From a virus, in IMG/VR virus record IMGVR_UViG_3300012954_000046, positions 1 through 30,775 of that record: DNA of 30,775 bases; one strand, written 5' to 3'. The notes under the pieces were generated by a model. It saw only the letters and a program-made list of their open reading frames with translations. It did no database searches and was not told the DNA's origin. Position numbers and translations under genes: made by a program. Positions 14,881 to 24,327 of the stretch are shown here, piece after piece (position 1 is the first letter of the stretch; the number at the start of each line of letters is the position of its first letter).

Positions 14881-17800
14881 TTACGCTTGTGCTTCTGACC
14901 AACGCAGTGTAACTGTTGCTGGAACACCGCCTGTTCCTGCTGTTCTATAAACGTTAATTGCTAACACGTCCGGACCATTAGGGAAAGTACCTCTTCCACC
15001 TAATGTAGTATTTGTTAACTCTTGGATTGATGAAAGTGATAATGTTGATCTTTCACCTGGCTGTGCAACGAAAGAGAAAATACTCTGTCCCGGCTGTGCG
15101 TATGGTGGTTGACCAAATTGGAATGATATCGCTGTACCGCCTGCAATAGTTCCTTGGAACGATTGGTTAAATGTTACCCTATAATAGTTTGTTGCTCCGA
15201 ATTGTGCCAATGAAGCAACAGATACAATTGAAGCACCTGCCGGAAATTCTGTACTTGTTGCAAAGTCTACTTCTGTTCCTGTTGTAGCACCAAGTGCCAA
15301 CCAAGATGCTTCTTGGAAGAACAAGTAGTTAGAGTTTGCTATGTCTCCACCATATTCAAAGTCTACTGCTTGACCTGATTGTAATCCTGTGTGTCTTTGA
15401 GAGAAGTAAACCAAGTAATATGAACCTCTGTCTTGAATCTGTGTTACTGTTGTACCTGCTGGGAATTGTCCAGATGTTACTTTCATACCAACTACGTGAC
15501 CTTTGTTCTCCCAATCATTTTGTAAGAAGTAACCATAGTTTCTGTTACCACCTAAGTTGAACCAGTGATTAGCAGTTGATGTCATTGCGTTAGTTGTAAG
15601 TGCTGTTGCAGTTGTAGTCGTTGTACCTGAGTTCCATACAACTGAACCACCTGGTGCAATTTGAGCAAATGACGGCTGACCACCTTGTGCAACTCCAGTC
15701 AAGTCTGTCCAACCAATGTCGCTTGGATCAACTGGATAGTTTTGTGGATTTAAAATTCCGTTAATTACAATCTGTCCATTAGTACCTGAAGCCGGTGTAT
15801 CTGAAGTTATTTCTAGTCCGTCCAATAACAACTGGGCTCTGTTCAACAAGTCTCTATCTCCTAAATCACCTGTTAATGCATTCGATACTGACGGTGCTAG
15901 TCTTAATAGGAATACTGTTTGTCTTGTTGTTGTTATATCTAAACCTGATGCTGAGTAACTGAATAAGTATCCTCTGTCTTCATCAAAATTACCATCAGTA
16001 ATAAATGCTGATCCCCAGTGTGATATAATTGGTGATGTTGTATTAGATATTAAAACAACACCTGTATTTCTAAAGTGTTCCGAAGCCGGACCAGCCGAAT
16101 ATGATCTTGTGGCACCTGAAGCAAAGTTTGTTAACTGTGCCGCACGTGTACATCCTGTTAGTTTGTCTCCTAATACACCTGTAAATGTAATAATCTCATT
16201 ATCAACATACACTGTTCCACCTGTAGTTGGGAAGAATGATGCATCTATTAATGGTAATTCCGTTGCAGTTGCATTTACGTTAGATTCTAATTTACCACTT
16301 GGACCTTCGTTTGCAACTTCATAACGAACAGGTTGGTTACCTGTTCTCATAAATGCTTCTGTGTTTACGTTTGAATTTCTCATTCTGTGAGCAAACACAA
16401 AGTCACCGTTTGAACCTCTTGTCATGAAGTCAATAAATCCAGCCCCGTACCATGAAAACTGTATCCCGATCATCTGCATTTTGCCTGGATCAAAATTATA
16501 TCCACTTGGGCCTGTGCCATCAATCTTATCTAAATTAAATTCGCTTTGTTTTGCAACTTTATCTAAAACCAAACAAGCCTTAACACCTGCTGATACATTT
16601 ACTCCTCTGTAATCTGGAGTAACAAACATCTGTGTGTTTGAATTTACTTGAGCAACAACGTGTGTCATTCCTCTTACTACAATTCTATCACCTGCTTTTA
16701 ATTGTTCTCTAAATCTTGTTCCTTCACCTGTTATTGAGTTTGAGTCTGGTGTTGCTGTTACTGTACCTGTAATTTGTCTTGTTGAAGTTCTTTGAACCAC
16801 GGATAAATTTCCGCCATCGTACTGCCAGAAAATTCCGTTTTGATCATCAAATGTTCCTGAACGCACAGTTGCACCATTCCAATTTGATAACGAAACTTGT
16901 GGTTGATCTTCAAATTCAGCAACAGTGCTTCCTAAAGACTGTACTGCTAATACAGTAAATTGTCTTTCACTAATAACACTTGCAACTGTGTAATAACCGT
17001 TATATCCTGATGTACCAATTCCAATTAATCTAACTCTTGAACCTACTTGTAGTCCATGATCTGTATCATCAGTTGTTACAGTGATTGTTGAACCTACTGC
17101 TGTTGCATCAGCAGTAACATTTAACAAGTCATAACTTGGTGCAAACAAGGCACCAGTTGTGTACATAATACCTTTACCTGATTGATATCTAATATATTTT
17201 TTAGATTGACGTATTGCCTGTGCACCGTGTTGTGGACCACCTGTACCTAATTGAACACCACCATCAAATGGTCTGTGAACAAAGAAAGAGTCTGGTCTTA
17301 CATATATAAATCCTTGCCAAGAACTGTCAGTAATTGTTCCTGGTGCTCTTACTTGGTATTGTAGTTGTGTTAATGTAGGAATCGACGTTGCTAAAAACGG
17401 TCCTGACGCTAATAAGTGATTGTTTGCACCATCATCTGATTGTATTGTTACCAAGAAAGCATCTCCTGGAACAAGACCATGTGGTGTTTCGAAATCAACC
17501 TGCATAGTTGCTAATGCACTGTAAGTTAATTGTGTGCTTTGTGCAATACTGCTTGACGTTGGCTCAGATATAGTAACACTTGAGTAAACTGAAATTCCTG
17601 TACCCGAAGCCGCAACACCTGAGTGTGTATTTGCTAAAATTCCACCTGTTGTGTTTATTGCTTGAACTCTAACAACGACGTCATTTGCTGGTGAACTTCC
17701 ACCTAAACTTTGTCCTTGCAATGAAATTCTATCACCTACTTGATAATTTGATCCTGTACCTGATACAATTACTTCTGTGTATGCTGTTGTTGAAGCAGTT

Positions 17801-20800
17801 GTGGATCTTTGGACACTGAATGTTGCACCAACACCTTGTGGTTGTCTATTAGAACCTGATACTCCTAAAGTACTTGCACTTCCTTGATTAGCAGTACCTG
17901 AAATATTTGCGCCTGTAATACCACCAGATGCATCAACACCAGTTACTGTTATTGTGGCATCGTTTGCTGGAGATGTTCCAAATAAATCTGTACCCAATAT
18001 TACAAAAGTTTGATCAACACCATAATCATTACCTGCACTTGCTATTGCAACTGAGTATGTACCTGAATTCAATGTTACATCAAATGAAGCACTTTGACCT
18101 ACTTGGTTAGTTACTGATGCATCAGTATAGTCTTGTACATTCACTGCTGTACCACTTACTGTGATAGTTGCAATACCACCAGCACCATCTACAGAATCTA
18201 CTGTGATTGTACAATCATTTCCTGGGGATACACCACCTAAATCTGTACCTGCAACAACAATCTGGTTTGTCGCATTGTATCCAGTACCTGCTGGATCTAT
18301 TGTTGCACTGTAAACTGTACCTGTTCTTGTTACAACAAAATTTGCACCAACACCATCACCACCTGTATAGTTTGGATTTGTATAATCAACCACTGCATCT
18401 GTGGCAGAACCTGTAACTGTAAATGTGTTTATAGATGTGTCACCATTGATAGAAGCAACTTTAATTAACGCATCATTTGTTCCTGTTACACCACCTAAGT
18501 TAGAACCTTCTGCTTTGATAATATCTCCAACTTTGTAGTTTGCTGTACCACCATTGGCACCAGTTCCACTGTTTGTAAATGAAGCAACTCCTCTTGCTGG
18601 ATTTGTTAAAGAAGATATGTTAATTGTTAAATCATGTGTTGGTGATACACCACCTAAAGCAGTTCCTGGTATTACTATGTCTTGACCGTCACCATAGTTT
18701 TGACCTGCATTGTTAATTGTAATTGTGTTGTAAGAAGTTCCAGATAATGCTACGTCAAAAGAAGCACCATTACCTATTAAGTTTGAACCTGAATCTACAT
18801 CTAAAAATGTTTTGCTGTTTACTGCTGTGCCTGTTGGAGTTTGCTGAATAATTCCTCCACTACCATCAACACCATCAACTGTAATTGTACAATCGTTTGC
18901 AGGACTAGTACCACCTAACAAGGTACCTGCTATGACTAATGTTTCATTAAGTACAAATCCTGATCCTAATCCAGTTGTTGTTGCAGAATATGTTGTTCCA
19001 GTTCTAGTAACTGTAAACGTTGCACCTGCACCTGATTGACTTGCTGTGTAATCACTTACGCCAATGTTGTAACTTTCTAATGCATCTGGAGCCGTGCCTG
19101 ATGTTGTAAAAGTTGTAATCCCACCTGTTCCATTTACTCCTGTAATTCTTACAAATAAATTTTCATTAGTTGTTCCGCCGAAAGTTCCGCCTGCAAATGA
19201 TACAACATCATTTACAACATATCCTGTACTTGCATCATCTCCACCTAGTGCCGCAGAGTAGGCGTTGTTGTTTATTGTTACATCTAATTCTAAACCTGAT
19301 CCTGAACCTCCAGCGACTGTTCCTTCTACTGCTGTGAAACTTGGATTTCTTAAACTTGCTGAATAACTGTTATTAGTCTTTGTAATATCCCAGCCACCGC
19401 CAGTACCATTTCCATTTTGATATGAACCTGAAATCGCTGTTTTAGATCCTGAGCCAGTAAATGCGTCACCGTCCAAAGTATATGTTAAAATCTCACCACC
19501 TGTATCAACAGAAGCAACACTAATTGTTAAATCATTTGCCGGAGTTGCGCCACCAATCAAATCTCCTGTAATTACAATAGCGTCACCTACTTCATAGTTT
19601 TCACCTGAGTTAGAAATAGTAATACTGTATACACCAGCATTATTGAATACATCACAAGCAAAATTTTGTCCTGCTGGATTCACATTGAATCCTCCAATGT
19701 TTGCATATGTTGTTCTGTCACCAATTAAGTTTGATGTTAATCCAGAACTTAATGTTAATGAATTTCCTGATACGTTTGTAATTGCAACACCAAATCCATC
19801 ACCTCTATCAATAATACTATTTTGTAAAATTCCTGCAGAATCAACAACATTAATTTCTGTTGCGCCTGCTGTGTAGTCTCCTTCAATTTCTGGAGTTGCA
19901 AGTGTTGAACCCGTACCAGTTACTGCTGTAATCTGTGCACCAGTTGCCATACCTGATCCAGTTATAGGAGCACCTATTTCTGGCAATTGTGAATCTTGGA
20001 AAGGAATAATTGAAACTCCTGCAAGACCACCTATTGGTAAAATAAAGTTTCCATTTGCACCGTTTGATGATACACTAAAAGTTGGTCTACCAATTGTTGC
20101 TCCTGAATAAAATCCTGCCGCTCTTAATTGAGTAAATGTTGTGCTAATTGTAGTTGGATTAGATACACCAACCTTTGCTTTTGCGTAATATGTAAATTGT
20201 CTATTTGTAGGAATTGTGTTTACTACAAATGAACCTTGAGCTCTACCTGTTCCAGGTACACCGTTTGTAAAACCAATAATTGTAAATGCATCACCAGGTT
20301 CAAAACCATGAGGACCTGTTGTGTTTACTGTGATCAATGAAGAACCAATACCGTTTGTGCCTGCAGATGCATCGGTTGTAACATCATCAATATCTATGTC
20401 TGTTCCTGGTATTTCATAAATTGAAGGATATCCTCTTTGTGTTCCAATGGCTTGCCACTTCGTAGGCTGTAATCCATACTCAAAGTCAGCATCAAGCATT
20501 GATTGAGCAGGCGCTACTCTCATTCTTTCAATAGCATCTGTACCAAAGTCAAAAGGTCTTGTTCTAATTACTTTGTCTTCAACAAACATTTGAATTTCGT
20601 CTGTTGATTGATATGAACTTGTATCAAAGTTTAAAAATACAGTTGTAATTGTGTCTGTGTTTTGCAAAAATGTAGGAAAGTCTGCATCTTCTTCTTGCTC
20701 ATAACTTACTTCTGCACCCAAGGTTGCATCAGCAAAGTTGTATAAAACTTTGTTACGTGTAGTATTTGTAATTAATAAGATATCTTCTAATCCAATTTTA

Positions 20801-21858
20801 GTTGGTGCCTTGATTGAACTTATTTCATTTCTTTCTAGTGCTGGTAAATTATCTAAACCATTTTCAATAACATCTGTAATAATAAAAGTTAGTGCTGTAA
20901 TTCTTGCTGAAGCACCTGCTTCGCCAGCCGCAGTACCAAAGTACTGTGTAGTTACTACTGGTGACTGTTGTGAAGTGTAAGCAGTTCTAGTTAAAACGTA
21001 ATTGTTTATTACATCTCTAATATGATTTTTAACTAGTATTTCAGGTTGTCTGTCTCCATCAATTTGTGGAGTTGATCCTATCCAATATTTTGAAGCATTA
21101 AATCTTGAGTCTTGGTTACCATTGTATCTTAAGTCATTTAAGAAACCATTTATGTTGTAACCCATGTCTCTTTCACATTTGTATGAATCATATGTGTATC
21201 CTGCAAATATGTAAGGACTGCTTACCAATGTTGGCAAGTTTATAATACCGTTATCTAGTGTTGTGATAAAACCGTTAGCAAGTGCTGTGAACGTTGTTGT
21301 GCCTGTTGGCTCAGCAGTTCCACCAGATGTATCTTGGCTTGTTACACTTTGTAAATTACTGAAATTTACTCCTGGTAAAATGTAACTTACACAAAGGTCT
21401 CTTGCATATTCAAAGTATGTTACTTCTGGTTCTCCATCACCTGGTATGTTAAGTGAACCATCTGTGTAATAACTTTGTGCAAAAGATACCGTGTTTTCGT
21501 TTCCACCATATCTTAAGTCATTCTTTAATCTTGTAATGTAATTGTCAATAGTAGTTTCAAGTGCTAAAACATCATAGCCGTATCCTGCGTATGGTGGAAC
21601 ATTAGCACCAACCTGTTGTGCCACCCAAGCCGCTACTTCATCTTTAATAAATTCTTTGTTATTGTCTAATCTTGCAACAGCATTAGGAAAATTATTTGCC
21701 GCTGTATCAGTTGCTACTCTATCTGCCACATATGCAACAGATTCGTCTTTTAAAAATTCTAAGTTATTTTGTATTAAATCATATGCATTAGGAAATAGAT
21801 TTCCAGACTTTGGTATCCCTGGTTGAAATATATAATTTACTACCTTACGTTTTGCCAT
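14881..21858 (-). CDS. Giant repeat-containing virion structural protein (fibre-like)
   Basis: The 2325-aa protein has no enzyme motif and looks like a long tail or fibre protein of marine T4-like phages. The N-terminal 300 residues contain two related segments, each with an NDLRY(G/N)GN motif (about residues 115 and 240) followed by a DG(E/D)xxPE-type motif. From about residue 740 to 1420 there are eight copies of a beta-rich unit centred on LGG(V/T)SPANDxTIxV. A C-terminal part has a second set of beta segments, including a FLVDNEIITF-like stretch (YVDNEIITFTG). The composition is Gly, Thr, Ser and Asn rich, with very few Cys. AGGAG lies before the ATG, only 3 nt past the upstream fibre gene, so the two are co-transcribed. 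Its end is 12 bp from the convergent cupin gene. Confidence 0.75.
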   Translation of the reverse strand: MAKRKVVNYIFQPGIPKSGNLFPNAYDLIQNNLEFLKDESVAYVADRVATDTAANNFPNAVARLDNNKEFIKDEVAAWVAQQVGANVPPYAGYGYDVLALETTIDNYITRLKNDLRYGGNENTVSFAQSYYTDGSLNIPGDGEPEVTYFEYARDLCVSYILPGVNFSNLQSVTSQDTSGGTAEPTGTTTFTALANGFITTLDNGIINLPTLVSSPYIFAGYTYDSYKCERDMGYNINGFLNDLRYNGNQDSRFNASKYWIGSTPQIDGDRQPEILVKNHIRDVINNYVLTRTAYTSQQSPVVTTQYFGTAAGEAGASARITALTFIITDVIENGLDNLPALERNEISSIKAPTKIGLEDILLITNTTRNKVLYNFADATLGAEVSYEQEEDADFPTFLQNTDTITTVFLNFDTSSYQSTDEIQMFVEDKVIRTRPFDFGTDAIERMRVAPAQSMLDADFEYGLQPTKWQAIGTQRGYPSIYEIPGTDIDIDDVTTDASAGTNGIGSSLITVNTTGPHGFEPGDAFTIIGFTNGVPGTGRAQGSFVVNTIPTNRQFTYYAKAKVGVSNPTTISTTFTQLRAAGFYSGATIGRPTFSVSSNGANGNFILPIGGLAGVSIIPFQDSQLPEIGAPITGSGMATGAQITAVTGTGSTLATPEIEGDYTAGATEINVVDSAGILQNSIIDRGDGFGVAITNVSGNSLTLSSGLTSNLIGDRTTYANIGGFNVNPAGQNFACDVFNNAGVYSITISNSGENYEVGDAIVITGDLIGGATPANDLTISVASVDTGGEILTYTLDGDAFTGSGSKTAISGSYQNGNGTGGGWDITKTNNSYSASLRNPSFTAVEGTVAGGSGSGLELDVTINNNAYSAALGGDDASTGYVVNDVVSFAGGTFGGTTNENLFVRITGVNGTGGITTFTTSGTAPDALESYNIGVSDYTASQSGAGATFTVTRTGTTYSATTTGLGSGFVLNETLVIAGTLLGGTSPANDCTITVDGVDGSGGIIQQTPTGTAVNSKTFLDVDSGSNLIGNGASFDVALSGTSYNTITINNAGQNYGDGQDIVIPGTALGGVSPTHDLTINISSLTNPARGVASFTNSGTGANGGTANYKVGDIIKAEGSNLGGVTGTNDALIKVASINGDTSINTFTVTGSATDAVVDYTNPNYTGGDGVGANFVVTRTGTVYSATIDPAGTGYNATNQIVVAGTDLGGVSPGNDCTITVDSVDGAGGIATITVSGTAVNVQDYTDASVTNQVGQSASFDVTLNSGTYSVAIASAGNDYGVDQTFVILGTDLFGTSPANDATITVTGVDASGGITGANISGTANQGSASTLGVSGSNRQPQGVGATFSVQRSTTASTTAYTEVIVSGTGSNYQVGDRISLQGQSLGGSSPANDVVVRVQAINTTGGILANTHSGVAASGTGISVYSSVTISEPTSSSIAQSTQLTYSALATMQVDFETPHGLVPGDAFLVTIQSDDGANNHLLASGPFLATSIPTLTQLQYQVRAPGTITDSSWQGFIYVRPDSFFVHRPFDGGVQLGTGGPQHGAQAIRQSKKYIRYQSGKGIMYTTGALFAPSYDLLNVTADATAVGSTITVTTDDTDHGLQVGSRVRLIGIGTSGYNGYYTVASVISERQFTVLAVQSLGSTVAEFEDQPQVSLSNWNGATVRSGTFDDQNGIFWQYDGGNLSVVQRTSTRQITGTVTATPDSNSITGEGTRFREQLKAGDRIVVRGMTHVVAQVNSNTQMFVTPDYRGVNVSAGVKACLVLDKVAKQSEFNLDKIDGTGPSGYNFDPGKMQMIGIQFSWYGAGFIDFMTRGSNGDFVFAHRMRNSNVNTEAFMRTGNQPVRYEVANEGPSGKLESNVNATATELPLIDASFFPTTGGTVYVDNEIITFTGVLGDKLTGCTRAAQLTNFASGATRSYSAGPASEHFRNTGVVLISNTTSPIISHWGSAFITDGNFDEDRGYLFSYSASGLDITTTRQTVFLLRLAPSVSNALTGDLGDRDLLNRAQLLLDGLEITSDTPASGTNGQIVINGILNPQNYPVDPSDIGWTDLTGVAQGGQPSFAQIAPGGSVVWNSGTTTTTATALTTNAMTSTANHWFNLGGNRNYGYFLQNDWENKGHVVGMKVTSGQFPAGTTVTQIQDRGSYYLVYFSQRHTGLQSGQAVDFEYGGDIANSNYLFFQEASWLALGATTGTEVDFATSTEFPAGASIVSVASLAQFGATNYYRVTFNQSFQGTIAGGTAISFQFGQPPYAQPGQSIFSFVAQPGERSTLSLSSIQELTNTTLGGRGTFPNGPDVLAINVYRTAGTGGVPATVTLRWSEAQA
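17620..19640 (-). repeat. Eight degenerate in-gene protein repeats in the giant structural protein
   Basis: The core motif GGxSPANDxTI recurs near 19543, 19168, 18901, 18646, 18478, 18223, 17968 and 17692. Most cores are 255-276 nt apart (85-92 aa); one interval is about 165 nt and two, near the 5' end of the gene, are longer. Copies 3 and 6 share an identical DCTITVD stretch. The repeats are diverged at DNA level, so they reflect old internal duplication of a beta domain. Confidence 0.75.
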
Positions 21859-21861
21859 TTA

Positions 21862-23739
21862 TTAAACTCCTAACGCAATAGCCAACACAGTACTTGTGCT
21901 GTCTACATAATTTTTGTTACTCACATCATTAGCATCAGTAGGGGCACTTGTTACTGTTGCACTGGTAAAAGCACCAGTTGTCGGTACAGTTGCTCCTATT
22001 GTAGTGTTATTTAACGTTCCTTGGGTCGTTTCCAACAATGAAAAAGAACCTTTTCTTGCTGTGGTTTGACCAATGTCAACGTTGTCTAATGTGCTTAAAT
22101 TAATAGGATTTACAGTCAATATACCTGTGCCTTGTGGACTTAACACAACATCTGCGTTTACAGGTGTTAAAGTTGTTTGTCCTACACTGGTAATTGAACT
22201 TGCATTTATATCCATGTTAGAAATAAATCCACCACCTGCTGGATTTATTGAAACTGTTCCATACGATCCTGTAGGCTGTAACGATATTTCTGCATCTTGT
22301 CCGTTACTGATTAAATCGCCTGTGTTTAAAATTGCACTAAAACTTCCAATACCTGTAAATGTTGGGTCTGCAATAGAAATGGTTCCAAATGGGTTACCAT
22401 CTCCGTCACCATAGAATATAGTATCAGGAGTGTCAACTGGTACAGTTATTGTTAAAGTTCCTGTGCTTTTATTTTGTGCATCTGCACCTGTTAAAGTTGT
22501 TGCAACAGGAATGTTTTCATATGATGAAACATCAATTTGTGTTGTGATATAATTTTGTAAGCCAGTTAAGTATTCACCAAAGTTACTTCCTACACCGTCG
22601 TATGCAAATAATCTTAGTGCACCATTTTTGTAACTGTACAAAGTTTCTCCACCTGGTTGGATTGCACCAGATGTTAATTGATCTGCTATATCGTTTTCTG
22701 CTTTTGCCCATGCATAAATTGTATCTTGAGCACTTTTTAATTCTAATCCATTTGCAATTCCGCCTGTGTAAGGCCAATCTAAATTATTTGTACCATTAAA
22801 CATCAAATAATTTCTTCCTGATAGCGGTGTTACTGCTGACCAAATCATTTGAGTTGAATCTTCTGCTTGTAATGGATTCAATGTTAAAGAATAAAATGTG
22901 TCTACTCTATTATTTTGAGAATCATATGTAACTTTGTGTTGGTCAAAGTGTAATAAACTTGATATTAAAACTAAATTTTTTAAATTTGTTTTTTGTGTTT
23001 GTATGAAATATTGTGATGCTAATTGTCCGCCTACACCATAGCCAATAAATGTAATGTCTCTAGTATCAACATTATCATAAGTTTCTAATTTTGTTAAAAC
23101 ACTATCAATCAATGCTTGATCATCTGCTTGACTAGTGCTGTATCCTACGTTCCATGTATTTCTATATCCTTGAGGAGCAATTAAAATTTTATCTGTAATA
23201 AAGTTTACACTATCAGTTACAGATGACATTGTGCTTCCAACATCATGCAATGCTATTACAACTGGTATTTTTTTACCGCTTAATTTTGTTATTGCTGTTA
23301 CATCTGGAACTGTAACTTTTACTTTTCTATCAAAACTTGTTTCTTGTACCCAAGATTGCGTAAATGTCCATTCTCCAGTTGTTATTGTATTTCCTGTAAC
23401 TACATTTGCATGGCTTAAACCAGTGCTTAATAAAGTTCCTGGAACATTTGGATTAGCATCTGAAGGTCTAAAAAAGTTAAATCCTAAACTTGTCAAGTTT
23501 AATGATAAAGTTTTTGATTCACCTCTTGTCAAAGATATAGTAGGATTGTCGCCGCTGAAGTTAGCAATATTAAATGCACCTGCATTTTCTGTAACAGTAA
23601 AATCAGGTGGCGTAGTTGCTTCTTCTGGAATGAAAGTTTGGGTAAGTGTTCTTACAACAACGTTACCCGCTGTGTCAACTGTAAAGCCGGGACTTTTAAA
23701 ACCTGATTGTGTTTCAAATTGTTTGTAGTTGATAGCCAT
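21862..23739 (-). CDS. Tail fibre-like protein with a degenerate alpha/beta-hydrolase domain
   Basis: The 625-aa protein has three parts. Residues 1-130 are a beta-rich N-terminus (MAINYKQFETQSGFKSPGF). Residues about 137-395 follow an alpha/beta-hydrolase of the PHB-depolymerase/feruloyl-esterase type: IPVVIALHDVGST, ILIAPQGYRNTWNVGY, ITFIGYGVGGQ, and NGTNNLDWPYTGG. The nucleophile elbow is G-Y-G-V-G, so the serine position (235) is Gly; the expected Asp in the GTxD motif is Asn; no catalytic His is seen. The C-terminal 200 residues are phage-fibre-like, with IGATVPTTGAF and NDVSNKNYVD. It probably binds rather than cleaves a surface polymer. A late box (AATAAATA) ends 9 nt before the ATG. 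Confidence 0.75.
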   Translation of the reverse strand: MAINYKQFETQSGFKSPGFTVDTAGNVVVRTLTQTFIPEEATTPPDFTVTENAGAFNIANFSGDNPTISLTRGESKTLSLNLTSLGFNFFRPSDANPNVPGTLLSTGLSHANVVTGNTITTGEWTFTQSWVQETSFDRKVKVTVPDVTAITKLSGKKIPVVIALHDVGSTMSSVTDSVNFITDKILIAPQGYRNTWNVGYSTSQADDQALIDSVLTKLETYDNVDTRDITFIGYGVGGQLASQYFIQTQKTNLKNLVLISSLLHFDQHKVTYDSQNNRVDTFYSLTLNPLQAEDSTQMIWSAVTPLSGRNYLMFNGTNNLDWPYTGGIANGLELKSAQDTIYAWAKAENDIADQLTSGAIQPGGETLYSYKNGALRLFAYDGVGSNFGEYLTGLQNYITTQIDVSSYENIPVATTLTGADAQNKSTGTLTITVPVDTPDTIFYGDGDGNPFGTISIADPTFTGIGSFSAILNTGDLISNGQDAEISLQPTGSYGTVSINPAGGGFISNMDINASSITSVGQTTLTPVNADVVLSPQGTGILTVNPINLSTLDNVDIGQTTARKGSFSLLETTQGTLNNTTIGATVPTTGAFTSATVTSAPTDANDVSNKNYVDSTSTVLAIALGV

Positions 23740-23748
23740 CTTTTTCTA

Positions 23749-23756
23749 TATTTATT
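23749..23756 (-). promoter_or_regulatory. T4-type late promoter box (AATAAATA) for fibre genes
   Basis: Seven of eight matches to the late octamer on the minus strand, with a 9-nt A-rich spacer (TAGAAAAAG) to the ATG at 23739. It would drive the fibre gene and the giant structural gene. Confidence 0.65.
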
Positions 23757-23774
23757 AAAATTTATTTTGCAATT

Positions 23775-24272
23775 TTAATAACCACTTCCTCCACCTTGTC
23801 CACTGTTTACATTTGTGTTGTCATAGTTGTTGCCTGAATTAATAAGTTCTGCCGCACCACCCTGTAAGGCATTCTGTGTTTGAAAATACGTTGCACTAAA
23901 AATAACTTTTGCTCCTGCATACGTAGTAGTTGGAGTTTTTTGTGCTGGATTTAATACAATTCTTACATATGAATTGTTAACAGTGCTTGAAATATTCACT
24001 AAATCATTGCCCATATTACTTCTACCATAAACAGTCACTGAACTGTTAGATGGTGTAGCACTTACTAATACTTTGATAATCTCTTTGTTGTTTGTATCAT
24101 AATCCACTGACATTGTGTATTCTGCTGTGCAAAATGTGTTCACATGGAATTGATCCATTACTGTGTCAGTTCCAACAACCACATATGGGCCGTTGTAGGA
24201 CAATTGAAGTCCATTCTTCAACAATAATGTGTTTCTAATTCCCTTGCCAAATAGTCTTGATACGTCAAACAT
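23775..24272 (-). CDS. Putative virion structural protein, 165 aa
   Basis: The protein starts MFDVSRLFGKGIRNTLLLKNG and is mostly beta-strand (SSVTVYGRSNMG, YVRIVLNPAQK, AKVIFSATYF), ending in a Gly/Asn/Ser-rich tail. No enzymatic motif is visible. It lies directly upstream of the fibre genes on the same strand, which suggests a tail or fibre-attachment protein. A GGTAAATA box at 24298-24305 precedes it by 25 nt. I do not recognise a named family. Confidence 0.65.
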   Translation of the reverse strand: MFDVSRLFGKGIRNTLLLKNGLQLSYNGPYVVVGTDTVMDQFHVNTFCTAEYTMSVDYDTNNKEIIKVLVSATPSNSSVTVYGRSNMGNDLVNISSTVNNSYVRIVLNPAQKTPTTTYAGAKVIFSATYFQTQNALQGGAAELINSGNNYDNTNVNSGQGGGSGY

Positions 24273-24297
24273 AAGTGTAATCTACTTCTTTTACGTG

Positions 24298-24305
24298 TAT
24301 TTACC
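24298..24305 (-). promoter_or_regulatory. Late-promoter-like box (GGTAAATA)
   Basis: Six of eight matches to TATAAATA on the minus strand, 25 nt before the ATG at 24272, in the 55-bp gap after the glycosyltransferase gene. It has the same GGTAAATA form as the box before the HNH gene. Confidence 0.45.
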
Positions 24306-24327
24306 TATTTTTATAGGAATTGAAAAA

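Noticed and set aside
17620-19640. CRISPR-like periodic repeats
   Set aside because: Repeats are in frame within a long protein, diverged, about 260 nt apart and lack constant short direct repeats with spacers.
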